Under the pieces are notes generated by a model. It saw only the letters and a program-made list of their open reading frames with translations. It ran no database searches and had not been told where the DNA came from. A program made the translations under genes and the position numbers. From contig JAEYTB010000272.1 of NCBI GenBank assembly GCA_023434205.1, positions 1-10,458 of the forward strand: 10,458 nucleotides of DNA. The letters are read 5' to 3'. This DNA is from Planctomycetota bacterium (GTDB lineage Bacteria; Planctomycetota; Phycisphaerae; Phycisphaerales; UBA1924). Shown in pieces: positions 1 through 5,872 of this stretch; position 1 is the stretch's first letter, and the number at the start of each line of letters is the position of its first letter.

Positions 1-389
1 TCGATGACGATCTTGAAGCGGTCGGCGGTCGGGCGGAAGAAGGAGACCATGAGCAGGTGCAGGTTGGTGGTCAGCGAGTTCATCATGACGCACTCGCCCT
101 CGCGGCCGCCGACCAGGCGTGCCGCGGGACCGCGGAACCACTCGTGGTAGGGGAGCCAGGGGTCGCGGCCGTGGATGTGGGCGGCGACGCCGAGCCTGGC
201 CCAGTCTTCGAGTTCCTGCTCAAGGAGGGCGCGGGTGGCGCGGGGCTGGCAGCCCAGGGAGTTGCCGGTCATGTAGACGCAGGGGCGGGAGGGGTCTTTG
301 GCGTGGGGGGGGATGAGGAAGAGATCTCGGTAGGAGCGCAGGGGGTCCTGCCCGTCCAGAGAGTCAGCGGGTTGGGGTTCGGGGGGCAT
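1..389 (-). CDS. kynU: Kynureninase, N-terminal 129 residues (runs off the window)
   Basis: PLP enzyme that cleaves kynurenine or 3-hydroxykynurenine to anthranilate or 3-hydroxyanthranilate plus alanine. Reading the minus strand from ATG 389 gives an open frame to the window edge with no stop. It carries the N-terminal landmarks of the family: MTGNSLG (residues 40-46), then EDWARLGVAAHIHGRDPWLP (61-80) and YHEW, where eukaryote-like kynureninases read GVEGHF followed by RPW, and then NSLTTNLHLLMVSFFRPT (104-121). The PLP-binding lysine lies beyond the window. ATG 389 is the first ATG in this frame; the bases before it (CCATCTCCCC) are not a clear ribosome binding site. It shares strand and pathway with the decarboxylase gene at 1206-2267, but a toxin-antitoxin pair on the other strand separates them. 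Family assignment is confident; whether it prefers the hydroxylated substrate cannot be told from this fragment. Confidence 0.9.
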   Translation of the reverse strand, partial: MPPEPQPADSLDGQDPLRSYRDLFLIPPHAKDPSRPCVYMTGNSLGCQPRATRALLEQELEDWARLGVAAHIHGRDPWLPYHEWFRGPAARLVGGREGECVMMNSLTTNLHLLMVSFFRPTADRFKIVI

Positions 390-412
390 TGGGGAGATGG
401 TACCGCGGCGCA

Positions 413-439
413 CCAGCCGTAGAGTTCGAACCAGTGGCG
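413..439 (-). repeat. 27-bp imperfect direct repeat, left copy
   Basis: This segment matches 10423-10449 at 23 of 27 positions in the same orientation. On the minus strand both copies read R-x-W-[F/I]-[E/D]-L-Y-G in the same frame. This copy sits 24 bases upstream of the kynU start, outside any supported gene, so it may be a gene-end remnant. Confidence 0.5.
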
Positions 440-450
440 GGGCGTACAGT

Positions 451-464
451 TGTTCCCGGGAACA
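451..464. promoter_or_regulatory. 14-bp perfect palindrome over the antitoxin start, possible operator
   Basis: TGTTCCCGGGAACA is a perfect inverted repeat whose last base is the first base of the ATG of the MntA-like antitoxin. It lies in the 74-base divergent gap between kynU (start 389) and the antitoxin (start 464). A bound repressor here, for example the toxin-antitoxin complex acting on its own promoter, would block transcription; as RNA it could also fold over the start codon. No protein is shown to bind it; the role is an inference from position and symmetry. Confidence 0.4.
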
Positions 465-766
465 TGCAGATCAACGGCATCACAATCCCACCGAACACGA
501 TCGCGGCGTTTTGCATTAGGCATCGCGTCCGCCGGTTGTCGCTCTTTGGCTCGATCCTCTCCGAGGACTTCGGCCCGCAGAGCGATGTCGATGTTCTGGT
601 TGAGTTCGAGCCGGGCAGTACACCGGGGTACTTCGGGTTCGCCGGCATGCAGATCGAGCTGTCCAGGCTCCTGGGGCGGAGGGTCGATCTCCGCACCCCC
701 GCGGACCTGTCGCAATACTTCCGGGATGACGTGATGCGCGAGGCGTTGGTGCAGTATGCGGCCTAA
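464..766 (+). CDS. mntA: MntA-like nucleotidyltransferase antitoxin
   Basis: Minimal nucleotidyltransferase of 100 residues, the antitoxin half of a HepT-MntA (type VII) pair. In characterised members it transfers AMP units from ATP onto a tyrosine of the HepT toxin and so silences it. The signature GS-x10-D-x-D is complete: G29-S30, then D41 and D43, with the third acidic residue probably D75 in GRRVDL. Length fits the family. I chose ATG 464 because it puts the usual short helix before the LFGS strand; the frame is open further upstream to 389 but would overlap the kynU start region. The 3' end overlaps the next gene by 11 bases, which implies coupled translation. A palindrome covers the start codon. 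Confidence 0.9.
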   Translation: MQINGITIPPNTIAAFCIRHRVRRLSLFGSILSEDFGPQSDVDVLVEFEPGSTPGYFGFAGMQIELSRLLGRRVDLRTPADLSQYFRDDVMREALVQYAA

Positions 767-1127
767 GCGCCGTCCGCCAGCGCTCAAGGACCGGGTCCGT
801 GCTCAGCACATGCTGGACGCGGCCAGGCAGGCCTGTTCGTTCGTGGCCGGACGGTCGATGGCGGACCTGGGCACCGACCCCATGCTGCTGCGGGCGGTCC
901 TGCACGCCCTGCTTGAAATCGGGGAAGCTGCCGCGCGAATGACCGAGGAGGGGCGGGCTCGCATCGCGGGGGTTCCGTGGGGTCAGGTGGTCGAGACCCG
1001 CCACATCCTGATCCATGTGTACTGGGGCGTGGACAAGGAGAAGGTGTGGTCGTCGGCCACACAGGACCTCCCGTTCCTCATCGCCGCGATCGAGGAGGCC
1101 TTCGAAGCTTGGCCGCTGGAGTTGTAG
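756..1127 (+). CDS. hepT: HepT-like (DUF86) ribonuclease toxin
   Basis: Toxin of the HepT-MntA pair: an all-helical HEPN-fold protein of 123 residues. The catalytic R-x4-H-x-Y motif is intact as R82-HILI-H87-V-Y89, within TRHILIHVYWGVD. In studied systems the Arg and His form the RNase site of a dimer, and the Tyr is the residue that MntA modifies with AMP. The upstream helix LLRAVLHALLEIGEAA (44-59) is the conserved DUF86 helix. The start ATG 756 lies inside the antitoxin gene, as is normal for these pairs. The gene ends 78 bases from the converging end of the ACMSD gene. Which RNAs it cuts (tRNA or mRNA) cannot be deduced. All key residues are present, so the pair appears functional. Confidence 0.9.
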   Translation: MRPKRRPPALKDRVRAQHMLDAARQACSFVAGRSMADLGTDPMLLRAVLHALLEIGEAAARMTEEGRARIAGVPWGQVVETRHILIHVYWGVDKEKVWSSATQDLPFLIAAIEEAFEAWPLEL

Positions 1128-1205
1128 CGCGGGCGGCTCGCGTGTGGAGGACGGGGCTCGCTGCGACATACTGGCTGTCCCGGCAGCAGTGCGTGCGCGG
1201 CCGGC

Positions 1206-2267
1206 TTAGATCGCTGCCCTTCCCAGAAACTCCATCGCCGTCCCGCGGAGCACCTGCTGCTTCACGCTCTCCTCGAGCCCCAGGCTCTCGACCAGCTCGC
1301 CGGGCCTGTCCTCGCCCAGGGGGAAGGGGTAATCGCTGCCCAGGGCCACCCGCTGGGGGCCGAACATGTGGAGGATCTGCCGCAGCGCCGCGGCGTCGTG
1401 GACGAGCGAGTCGACGTAGAACCGCGCGGGCTTGGCCTCTCCTGACGCGGTCGCGGGGCGGGCCAGGTAGTCCCGCGGGTTCACAGTGTTGTCCACCGCG
1501 CACAGGTCGGGGCGGACCCTGAAGCCGTGCTCGATGCGGCCGATGGTGCCGGGGAAGGAGCCCCCGCCGTGGGCGAAGGCGATCCGCAGCCGCGGCAGCT
1601 TCTCCAGCACGCCCCCGAAGATCACGCTGCAGATGGCCCGCGCGCTCTCGGCGGGCATGCCCACCAGCCACGGCAGCCAGTACTTGCACATCTGGCTGGT
1701 GCCCATCATGTCCCAGGGGTGGACGAACACGCAGGCGTTGAGGTCCTGGCACGCGCGGAGCACGTCAAAGACTTCCGGGTCGTTGAGGTTGAGGTCCACG
1801 CCGCACTCGCGCTCGATATGGCTGCCGATCTGCACGCCGCTGAGCCCCAGCTCCTTCACGCAGCGCTCGGCTTCGCGCGCGGCGAGCCCGGGGTCCTGCA
1901 TCGGCACGGTGCCCAGCCCGGCAAAGCGGGCGGGGAAGTCGCGCACCACGCCCGCGATGTGGTCGTTGAGCCGCCGCGCCAGGTCGAGCGTGTCCTGCGG
2001 CTTGGCCCAGTAGCTGAACATCACCGGCACGGTCGAGAGCACCTGCACCTGCACGCCGCACGCGTCCATCTCCTCCAGGCGCGGGCGGGGGTCCCAGCAG
2101 TTGTGCCCGATGTCGCGGAAGCGTTTCTCGCCCTTGATCATGCGGGCCGTGCACGGGTCGATGTGCTCCAGCCGCACCCACTCGCCGTAGCCGTACCGCT
2201 CGCGCAGGTCCGGCCACTCCCGCGGCAGGATGTGCGTGTGCAGGTCCACCTTGAACGGCTGGGGCAT
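1206..2267 (-). CDS. 2-amino-3-carboxymuconate-6-semialdehyde decarboxylase (ACMSD)
   Basis: Zinc-dependent non-oxidative decarboxylase of the amidohydrolase superfamily. It converts ACMS, the ring-cleavage product of 3-hydroxyanthranilate, to 2-aminomuconate semialdehyde, pulling carbon away from quinolinate and NAD synthesis. The 353-residue protein has every expected metal and catalytic residue: HxH at H10 and H12, H183 in VHPWDMMG, catalytic H233 in HGGGSFPG, and D312 in ALGSDYPFPLGE. R51 and R244 match the two substrate-carboxylate arginines of the Pseudomonas enzyme, and WLPWLVGMPAES is a further ACMSD hallmark. The length is close to the family norm. ATG 2267 gives the standard start just before VDLHTH; the bases upstream are pyrimidine-rich with no Shine-Dalgarno. 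With kynU downstream on the same strand it suggests a kynurenine-to-2-aminomuconate route. No ring-opening dioxygenase is in view. The symbols nbaD and acmsd are both used for this family. Confidence 0.93.
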   Translation of the reverse strand: MPQPFKVDLHTHILPREWPDLRERYGYGEWVRLEHIDPCTARMIKGEKRFRDIGHNCWDPRPRLEEMDACGVQVQVLSTVPVMFSYWAKPQDTLDLARRLNDHIAGVVRDFPARFAGLGTVPMQDPGLAAREAERCVKELGLSGVQIGSHIERECGVDLNLNDPEVFDVLRACQDLNACVFVHPWDMMGTSQMCKYWLPWLVGMPAESARAICSVIFGGVLEKLPRLRIAFAHGGGSFPGTIGRIEHGFRVRPDLCAVDNTVNPRDYLARPATASGEAKPARFYVDSLVHDAAALRQILHMFGPQRVALGSDYPFPLGEDRPGELVESLGLEESVKQQVLRGTAMEFLGRAAI

Positions 2268-2299
2268 GGGGAAAGGTAGGGGGTCGGGAGAGCGATAGA

Positions 2300-2324
2300 G
2301 CGACAGTGCGAGAGTGCGACAGTG
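2300..2324. repeat. Short direct repeat GCGACAGTG, two copies 16 bases apart
   Basis: GCGACAGTG occurs at 2300-2308 and 2316-2324, embedded in a GAGAGCGATAGAGCGACAG-like run of GCGA and GAGTGCG units. It lies in the 113-base gap between the ACMSD start and the end of the secreted-protein gene. It could be a slippage-generated spacer or a binding site upstream of ACMSD. Nothing more can be said. Confidence 0.5.
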
Positions 2325-2380
2325 GGCGTCAGCGCTCCACGGCCGCCTTCCGTCTTCCGCTATCCCCCATCAGCTCCCCC

Positions 2381-3250
2381 TCAGCAGCTCCCCCCCGCCA
2401 AGACGCTGAAGAAGCTCTCGATGTCCGCATCGGTCCCGACATCCCCGTCGGCGTTGAAGTCCGCCCCGCCGGGGTAGCAGGTGGCGCAGCAGTTGCCCGC
2501 GAGGCACGCGAAGAAGGCCTCGATGTCGGCGTCGGTGCCGATGTCGCCGTCGCCGTCAAAGTCCGCGGTGCCGCACGCTGGGCCGCCCGCCAGGCCGAAC
2601 GCCAGGCCGTCGAGGTAGACCCCGTCCACGTCCGAGTCCACGTCGATCACGATGGAGCGGATCACCGCGGCGCCGGCGTTGAAGCCGGTGAAGCGGACCG
2701 CGCGGCGGAACTGGCCCACCGGCGGGGGCTGGCTCTGGATGCTCGCGAGCAGGTTGCCCGTGCCCAGCGGCCCGTCGAAGATGCGGATGCGGTCGACGGT
2801 CGTGAGCGGCGAGCCGTTGACCTGGAACGTGCTCATCCCCACCGACGAGAGCGGCACGCTGAAGTCCAGCAGCAGGTCGGCGGTCGCGCCCGAGGCGCTC
2901 TGGAACGCCCCGCGCCGGTCGCCGGGGTTGACGGCCGGGTCGATGGGGTCGTTGAGCGTCGAGGTCGCGGGGAACTGGAACGTGCCGGTGTAGAAGGGGT
3001 CGTCGGTGTTGGGCGGCGCGGGCAGCGGGAAGTTCCGCGAGGTCACCGTCAGCCCGCTCGCATCGCACAGCGCGGTGACCAGCGGCAGCATCGGCACCGC
3101 CGACCCCGCCGCGGGCGGCAGGTCCACGAAGGTCGCGCAGGGCAGGTCGCTGTAGACGTACGTCGCCTGCCCCCTGGCCACCGGCGCAAACGCCATCACC
3201 GCCCCCGCCACCACCGCCGCCCCCACCCACCCGGTCATGCACGCCCGCAT
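2381..3250 (-). CDS. Secreted protein with C-terminal dockerin-like (GC-type) repeats
   Basis: A 289-residue exported protein of unknown function. The N-terminus has a Sec signal peptide: MRACM, a hydrophobic stretch GWVGAAVVAGAVMAFAPVA (8-26), then RGQA with likely cleavage near it. The body (about 30-220) is rich in Thr, Asp, Pro and Gly, with strand-like segments such as VIRSIVIDVDSDVDGVYLDG, as in planctomycete beta-sandwich envelope proteins. The last 66 residues hold two Asp-rich repeats, DFDGDGDIGTDADIEAFF and DFNADGDVGTDADIESFF, each followed by a Leu-Ala-Gly turn, resembling Ca-binding dockerin halves. The chain ends Gly-Gly-Ser-Cys. Such tails are recurrent in Phycisphaerae and are presumed to anchor or sort the protein. 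ATG 3250 is chosen because it has AAGGGGG at a good distance and gives a clean signal peptide; the frame extends upstream to 3346 without one. A promoter lies at 3291-3318. Confidence 0.85.
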   Translation of the reverse strand: MRACMTGWVGAAVVAGAVMAFAPVARGQATYVYSDLPCATFVDLPPAAGSAVPMLPLVTALCDASGLTVTSRNFPLPAPPNTDDPFYTGTFQFPATSTLNDPIDPAVNPGDRRGAFQSASGATADLLLDFSVPLSSVGMSTFQVNGSPLTTVDRIRIFDGPLGTGNLLASIQSQPPPVGQFRRAVRFTGFNAGAAVIRSIVIDVDSDVDGVYLDGLAFGLAGGPACGTADFDGDGDIGTDADIEAFFACLAGNCCATCYPGGADFNADGDVGTDADIESFFSVLAGGSC

Positions 3251-3290
3251 CGGAGCCCCCTTCCAGGCGCCCGCGGGGGCCGCCGGCCCG

Positions 3291-3318
3291 AACATACCGG
3301 ACAATCGCGTCTTCTCAA
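3291..3318 (-). promoter_or_regulatory. Sigma70-like promoter of the secreted dockerin-type protein
   Basis: On the minus strand TTGAGA (3318-3313) and TATGTT (3296-3291) are separated by 16 bases. Each differs from the consensus TTGACA / TATAAT by one or two bases. Transcription would start near 3284, leaving a leader of about 34 bases with AAGGGGG before ATG 3250. The tandem repeat array lies just upstream, so it could modulate this promoter. Confidence 0.6.
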
Positions 3319-3386
3319 CCCCCAACCCCGGGTTTTCCCCCCACAAACCCGCGCCGCGGGCTCAGAACGCGGCCGCACCGGGCCGC

Positions 3387-3617
3387 GCGGCGATCAAACC
3401 GGCCCGCGCCACGACCAAACCGGCCCGCGCGGGGACAAAACCAGCCGGTTTTGCGACCGAACCGGCCGGTTCGACGACCAAACCGGCCGGTTTTGCGATC
3501 GAATCGGCCTGCGCGGCGACGAAACCGGGCGGTTTTGCGATCGAACGGGCCGGCGCGGCGACAAAACCGGCCTGTGCGATGACGAAACCGGCCGGTTCTG
3601 CGACCGCTCCGGCCCGC
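3387..3617. repeat. Tandem array of eleven 21-bp repeats with palindromic ACCGGCCGGT cores
   Basis: Eleven contiguous units of exactly 21 bases run from 3387 to 3617, with decayed copies on both sides (3366-3386 and 3618-3638). Consensus reading of each unit: GCGACNAAACCGGCCGGT plus three variable bases. Units 3 to 8 alternate between a form beginning GCGG/TCGA and one beginning TTTGCGA, giving a 42-bp higher-order period. Because 21 is a multiple of three and the unit has no stop, all frames stay open; the plus frame reads a TKPAGFA heptad, but no gene is supported there. The array sits between the promoter of the secreted protein and the terminator of the next gene. Function unknown. Confidence 0.92.
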
Positions 3618-3716
3618 GCGAGGGCCGCGCCCGCACCAGCGCGCGCTGCGCACGCCTTGCGCGTCCGCGCCGCCGCGGCAGAGGGCGCGGCACCGATAAC
3701 TGTGGGGACGGTGTCG

Positions 3717-3739
3717 GATGTCGGAAGTGGGATGTCGGA
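3717..3739. repeat. Short direct repeat GATGTCGGA
   Basis: GATGTCGGA occurs at 3717-3725 and 3731-3739, 14 bases apart, with a partial third copy (GTCGGATG) at 3713-3720. It lies between the 21-bp array and the terminator, outside any gene. Short oligomer echoes of this sort look like replication slippage. No function is apparent. Confidence 0.45.
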
Positions 3740-3755
3740 TGTTGGGAGCGCGCCA

Positions 3756-3791
3756 GAAAAAGAGAAACGCCGCCGGGAGGTCCCGGCGGCG
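3756..3791 (-). terminator. Rho-independent terminator of the 277-aa hypothetical gene
   Basis: CGCCGCCGGGA (3768-3778) and TCCCGGCGGCG (3781-3791) form a perfect 11-bp GC-rich stem with a minimal loop. Read on the minus strand the stem is followed by TTTCTCTTTTT (3767-3757). It starts 31 bases past the stop at 3822. This is a textbook intrinsic terminator in the right orientation, and it isolates the downstream repeat array and secreted-protein gene from read-through. Confidence 0.87.
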
Positions 3792-3821
3792 GAGGGGGTC
3801 AAGCGGGCGCGGGCCGCGTGC

Positions 3822-4655
3822 TCACGCGGCCTTGGGGGCGCGGGTCACGACCTCGACGATGGCCGCGTCGAAGCCCACGGCGGCGGCGGCCTCCTCGATC
3901 AGCGTCTCGAGGTACTCGGGGGTGATGGGCACCCGCGGCTCGATGTCGCCGGTCAGGCGCGTGAAGGGCTGCCGGCGGATGCGCAGGCCCGTGGTCACGC
4001 CCCCGGGGATGTTGTGCCCGGGGATGAGCATGCGCAGCCCGCGCTGCGCGAGCGCGAGGATCAGCATCTCGAGGTTGCCCGGCACGTTGGTGCCCTTGGT
4101 GAACTCCGCCTGCACGCGCACGGGCGGGCGGCCCGGCTCGTACAGGGCGTGCAGCACGGTGCGGTCGTCCCGGGGGATGCCCGCCAGCGCGTCGTGCTCG
4201 AGCTGCTCGACGAGGCGGCGGCGCTGCCACGCCTGACCCTCGACGACGTACAGCGGCCCCTCGGCCCCGATCTCGCCGTCGTTGGGCATCGCCAGGATGT
4301 TGACGCGGTGCTCGCGCAGCACGCGCAGCGCCCGCTGGAAGTGCTCATCCTCGATCCGCCGCGGGAGCCGCAGCGTCCACGTCTCGGGGCGGTCCTCCAC
4401 CTCGGGCGGCGGCGTGGTGAAGGGCTCCTGCGAGACCTCGACGCGGAGGATGTCGCCGCGGTACGCGGGCCCGCCCAGCACCCCGGCGACGCGCTGGTTG
4501 CCGCTGGGGACCTTGACGGTGCGCACGCGCAGGCCGCCCCCGCGGGGGTGCGGGACGTCCGCCACCTCCTTCGCGGAGTTGTGGAGCAGCTCGATCGCCG
4601 CTTCCCTGGCCAGCTTCCAGTAGTACACCAGACGCAGGTAGGCCGACAGGTTCAT
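3822..4655 (-). CDS. Hypothetical protein, 277 aa, unrecognised
   Basis: I do not recognise this family. ATG 4655 has AAAGGAG about eight bases upstream, the clearest ribosome binding site in the window, and is preferred to the longer open frame reaching 4763. The protein starts MNLSAYLRLVYYWKLAREAA, an amphipathic rather than transmembrane helix, and shows no signal peptide, so it should be cytoplasmic. It has mixed alpha/beta character with many charged residues. Visible segments are RVNILAMPNDGEIGAEGPLY (about 145-165), DDRTVLHALYEPG (about 185-200), FTKGTNVPGNLEMLILALAQ (about 205-225), then IPGHNIPGGVTTGLRIRRQP. It ends with an acidic helix and a short basic tail. No Walker, metal-binding or helix-turn-helix motif is evident. 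The gene stands alone between a strong terminator and a 364-base gap. Codon use and GC (75% over 3841-3900) fit a resident gene. Confidence 0.75.
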   Translation of the reverse strand: MNLSAYLRLVYYWKLAREAAIELLHNSAKEVADVPHPRGGGLRVRTVKVPSGNQRVAGVLGGPAYRGDILRVEVSQEPFTTPPPEVEDRPETWTLRLPRRIEDEHFQRALRVLREHRVNILAMPNDGEIGAEGPLYVVEGQAWQRRRLVEQLEHDALAGIPRDDRTVLHALYEPGRPPVRVQAEFTKGTNVPGNLEMLILALAQRGLRMLIPGHNIPGGVTTGLRIRRQPFTRLTGDIEPRVPITPEYLETLIEEAAAAVGFDAAIVEVVTRAPKAA

Positions 4656-5019
4656 GACCCACGCTCCTTTCGCGGAGGGGCCCGGCGGTGGCGCGAACGC
4701 GCCGAGAGAGAAGATCGCCAGCCCCTCGTGCAACAAAACCCCACGACCCCCACGAACCCCCACGAGCGGTGCGATCTGCGATCACTGATAAAGACGCACG
4801 CGGACACCGGGGAGTTCCGTGGGTTGCCGTGGATTGTGCGGGAGTTCACCGCGCGGCCGCTCCCCTTCTCGCAGGACCGCACGCGTTGCTGCGGGGCCGC
4901 AGGAGGGGTGCCACGGACGTGGGGGGGTGGAAAGTGGGCGTAGGAACCGCGACCGTCAGGGAGCGTTTTCCGCGAGAGCGGAAAGCGGGGCGCGGGGGTA
5001 GGGCGTGGGGGCGGCGGGT
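4656..5019. other. 364-base intergenic region without a gene
   Basis: The gap separates the starts and stops of two minus-strand genes. I see no coding region on either strand that has a start signal and plausible composition. It holds the ribosome binding site of the 277-aa gene, three copies of CCCCACGA between 4740 and 4765, and a hairpin at 4964-4987. No convincing -35/-10 pair was found for the 277-aa gene. Confidence 0.6.
4964..4987. terminator. Hairpin with GAGA/TCTC loop, possible terminator
   Basis: CGTTTTCCGC (4964-4973) pairs with GCGGAAAGCG (4978-4987), giving a 10-bp stem with one G-U wobble around a four-base loop that reads GAGA (a GNRA tetraloop) on the plus strand. It lies 33 bases beyond the stop of the DUF7002-like gene. 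There is no U-tract after it on either strand, so it may be a weak terminator or a 3'-end protecting structure. Confidence 0.4.
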
Positions 5020-5715
5020 TCAGCCTGCCCAGCCGCGGGTTCTCGCCTCCAGGCCGCAGACGACCTCGACGCCCCCGCTGGGCAGGCACACGCCCCGCGC
5101 GAAGGTGACCTCGACCACATCGCACGCCGTGTGCTCGAACCGCTCCGCGGGGGCGAACGTCGAGGGGCCCCGCGGCTGCGGGCCGGTGATGGGGTGCGAG
5201 CGCGGCGCGCCCGAGTTGCACGCCGTCAGCAGCGGCGGGTTGCCGGGGTTTTCTTCCAGCAGGGCCGCGAAGGGGACCGCGAGCACCACGCAGTCCGCCG
5301 GCTCCTTGATGGTGCAGCGTGCGAAGTGGCGGCGGCCCGCGGCGACCGGGCCCCGGCCGTCCCCGGGCCAGAAGTAGACCCGCTCGTTGAGCAGCCGCAC
5401 CAGGTCCTGGAAGGTCATCCCGCCCTCGAGCGCGACATGGCCCGGGTGCAGCGGCTCCTGATCGCGCAGCACCACCGGCCGGCCCGACACGTCGATCCGC
5501 GCCGGCCCCGGCCGCCGCTGGGTCAGCAGCCGCGCCGCCCGGTGCTCCGAATCCCGCCCCGCGACGCGGCGGAGCAGCTCCGCCGCGGGGCGGAGCACCA
5601 GCGGCCGGACCGCCCAGATCGCGGCGAGGTTCACGCGGGACGTGAGGTGGTACAGCACCGGCCGGAGCGCCACCAGGCTGGCAAGGTCGAGGGGCATGCG
5701 AGGGAGCACCACCAT
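5020..5715 (-). CDS. DUF7002-like protein (possible ADP-ribosyltransferase-like fold)
   Basis: A 231-residue soluble protein. The opening segment LYHLTSRVNLAAI (21-33) matches the 'YHxT..xNLxxI' start seen in DarT-like, RNA 2'-phosphotransferase-like and DUF7002 proteins. TFQDLVRLLNERVYFW (101-116) and, after a spacer, the CNSGAPR segment (167-173) resemble the conserved middle and end of DUF7002. The family has no settled function; an ADP-ribosyltransferase-like fold is an inference from the YHLT start only. ATG 5715 is taken as start, with ATG 5697 (MPLDLAS) equally possible; neither has a strong ribosome binding site, and the frame also extends to a TTG at 5733. The gene is divergent from the small gene starting at 5873. 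It has no toxin or antitoxin partner nearby, so a housekeeping or stand-alone role is as likely as a defence one. Confidence 0.7.
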   Translation of the reverse strand: MVVLPRMPLDLASLVALRPVLYHLTSRVNLAAIWAVRPLVLRPAAELLRRVAGRDSEHRAARLLTQRRPGPARIDVSGRPVVLRDQEPLHPGHVALEGGMTFQDLVRLLNERVYFWPGDGRGPVAAGRRHFARCTIKEPADCVVLAVPFAALLEENPGNPPLLTACNSGAPRSHPITGPQPRGPSTFAPAERFEHTACDVVEVTFARGVCLPSGGVEVVCGLEARTRGWAG

Positions 5716-5756
5716 CGGCCCGCAACGCCCCAAAGCACGCAGTTTTCCACAGCGGC

Positions 5757-5785
5757 TTGCCCCTGTTTCAGGCGTGCGTTAGGAT
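5757..5785 (+). promoter_or_regulatory. Sigma70-like promoter of the small acidic gene
   Basis: TTGCCC (5757-5762) and TAGGAT (5780-5785) are separated by exactly 17 bases. Transcription would begin near 5792, leaving a C-rich leader of about 80 bases before ATG 5873. The leader lacks a Shine-Dalgarno sequence. The site is in the divergent gap shared with the DUF7002-like gene. Confidence 0.55.
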
Positions 5786-5872
5786 GTGTGGTACGACCGT
5801 GCTCTGACGGTCATCCGTGCGTGCCGTCCCGTCCCCCCGACCTCCCCCACCCGGCATCGCCCCGAGGCCCCC

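Noticed and set aside
424..432. GTTCGAACC, resembling a tRNA T-loop
   Set aside because: No acceptor stem, anticodon arm or CCA context can be built around it on either strand.
269..787. Minus-strand frame of 172 residues overlapping mntA and kynU
   Set aside because: It is antisense to the well-supported mntA and out of frame with kynU. Only the RHWFELYG piece is of interest, and it is reported as a repeat.
1128..1205. Bidirectional terminator between hepT and ACMSD
   Set aside because: Only 4-bp stems such as GCTG/CAGC are visible and there is no T-tract, so none is called.
3387..3617. Possible CRISPR array
   Set aside because: The repeats are contiguous and degenerate, with no unique spacers between them, and no cas gene is present.
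2306..4943. Very long plus-strand open frames covering 2306-3925 and 3237-4943
   Set aside because: They run antisense through genes with clear starts, signal peptide, terminator or motifs. Their translations are Arg/His/Gly-rich low-complexity text typical of antisense frames in 70% GC DNA. The Lys-Pro-Ala heptads in the repeat array arise only because the 21-bp unit keeps every frame open.
5743..5751. TTTTCCACA, similar to a DnaA box
   Set aside because: A single isolated copy without AT-rich unwinding sequence, further boxes or origin genes; expected by chance.
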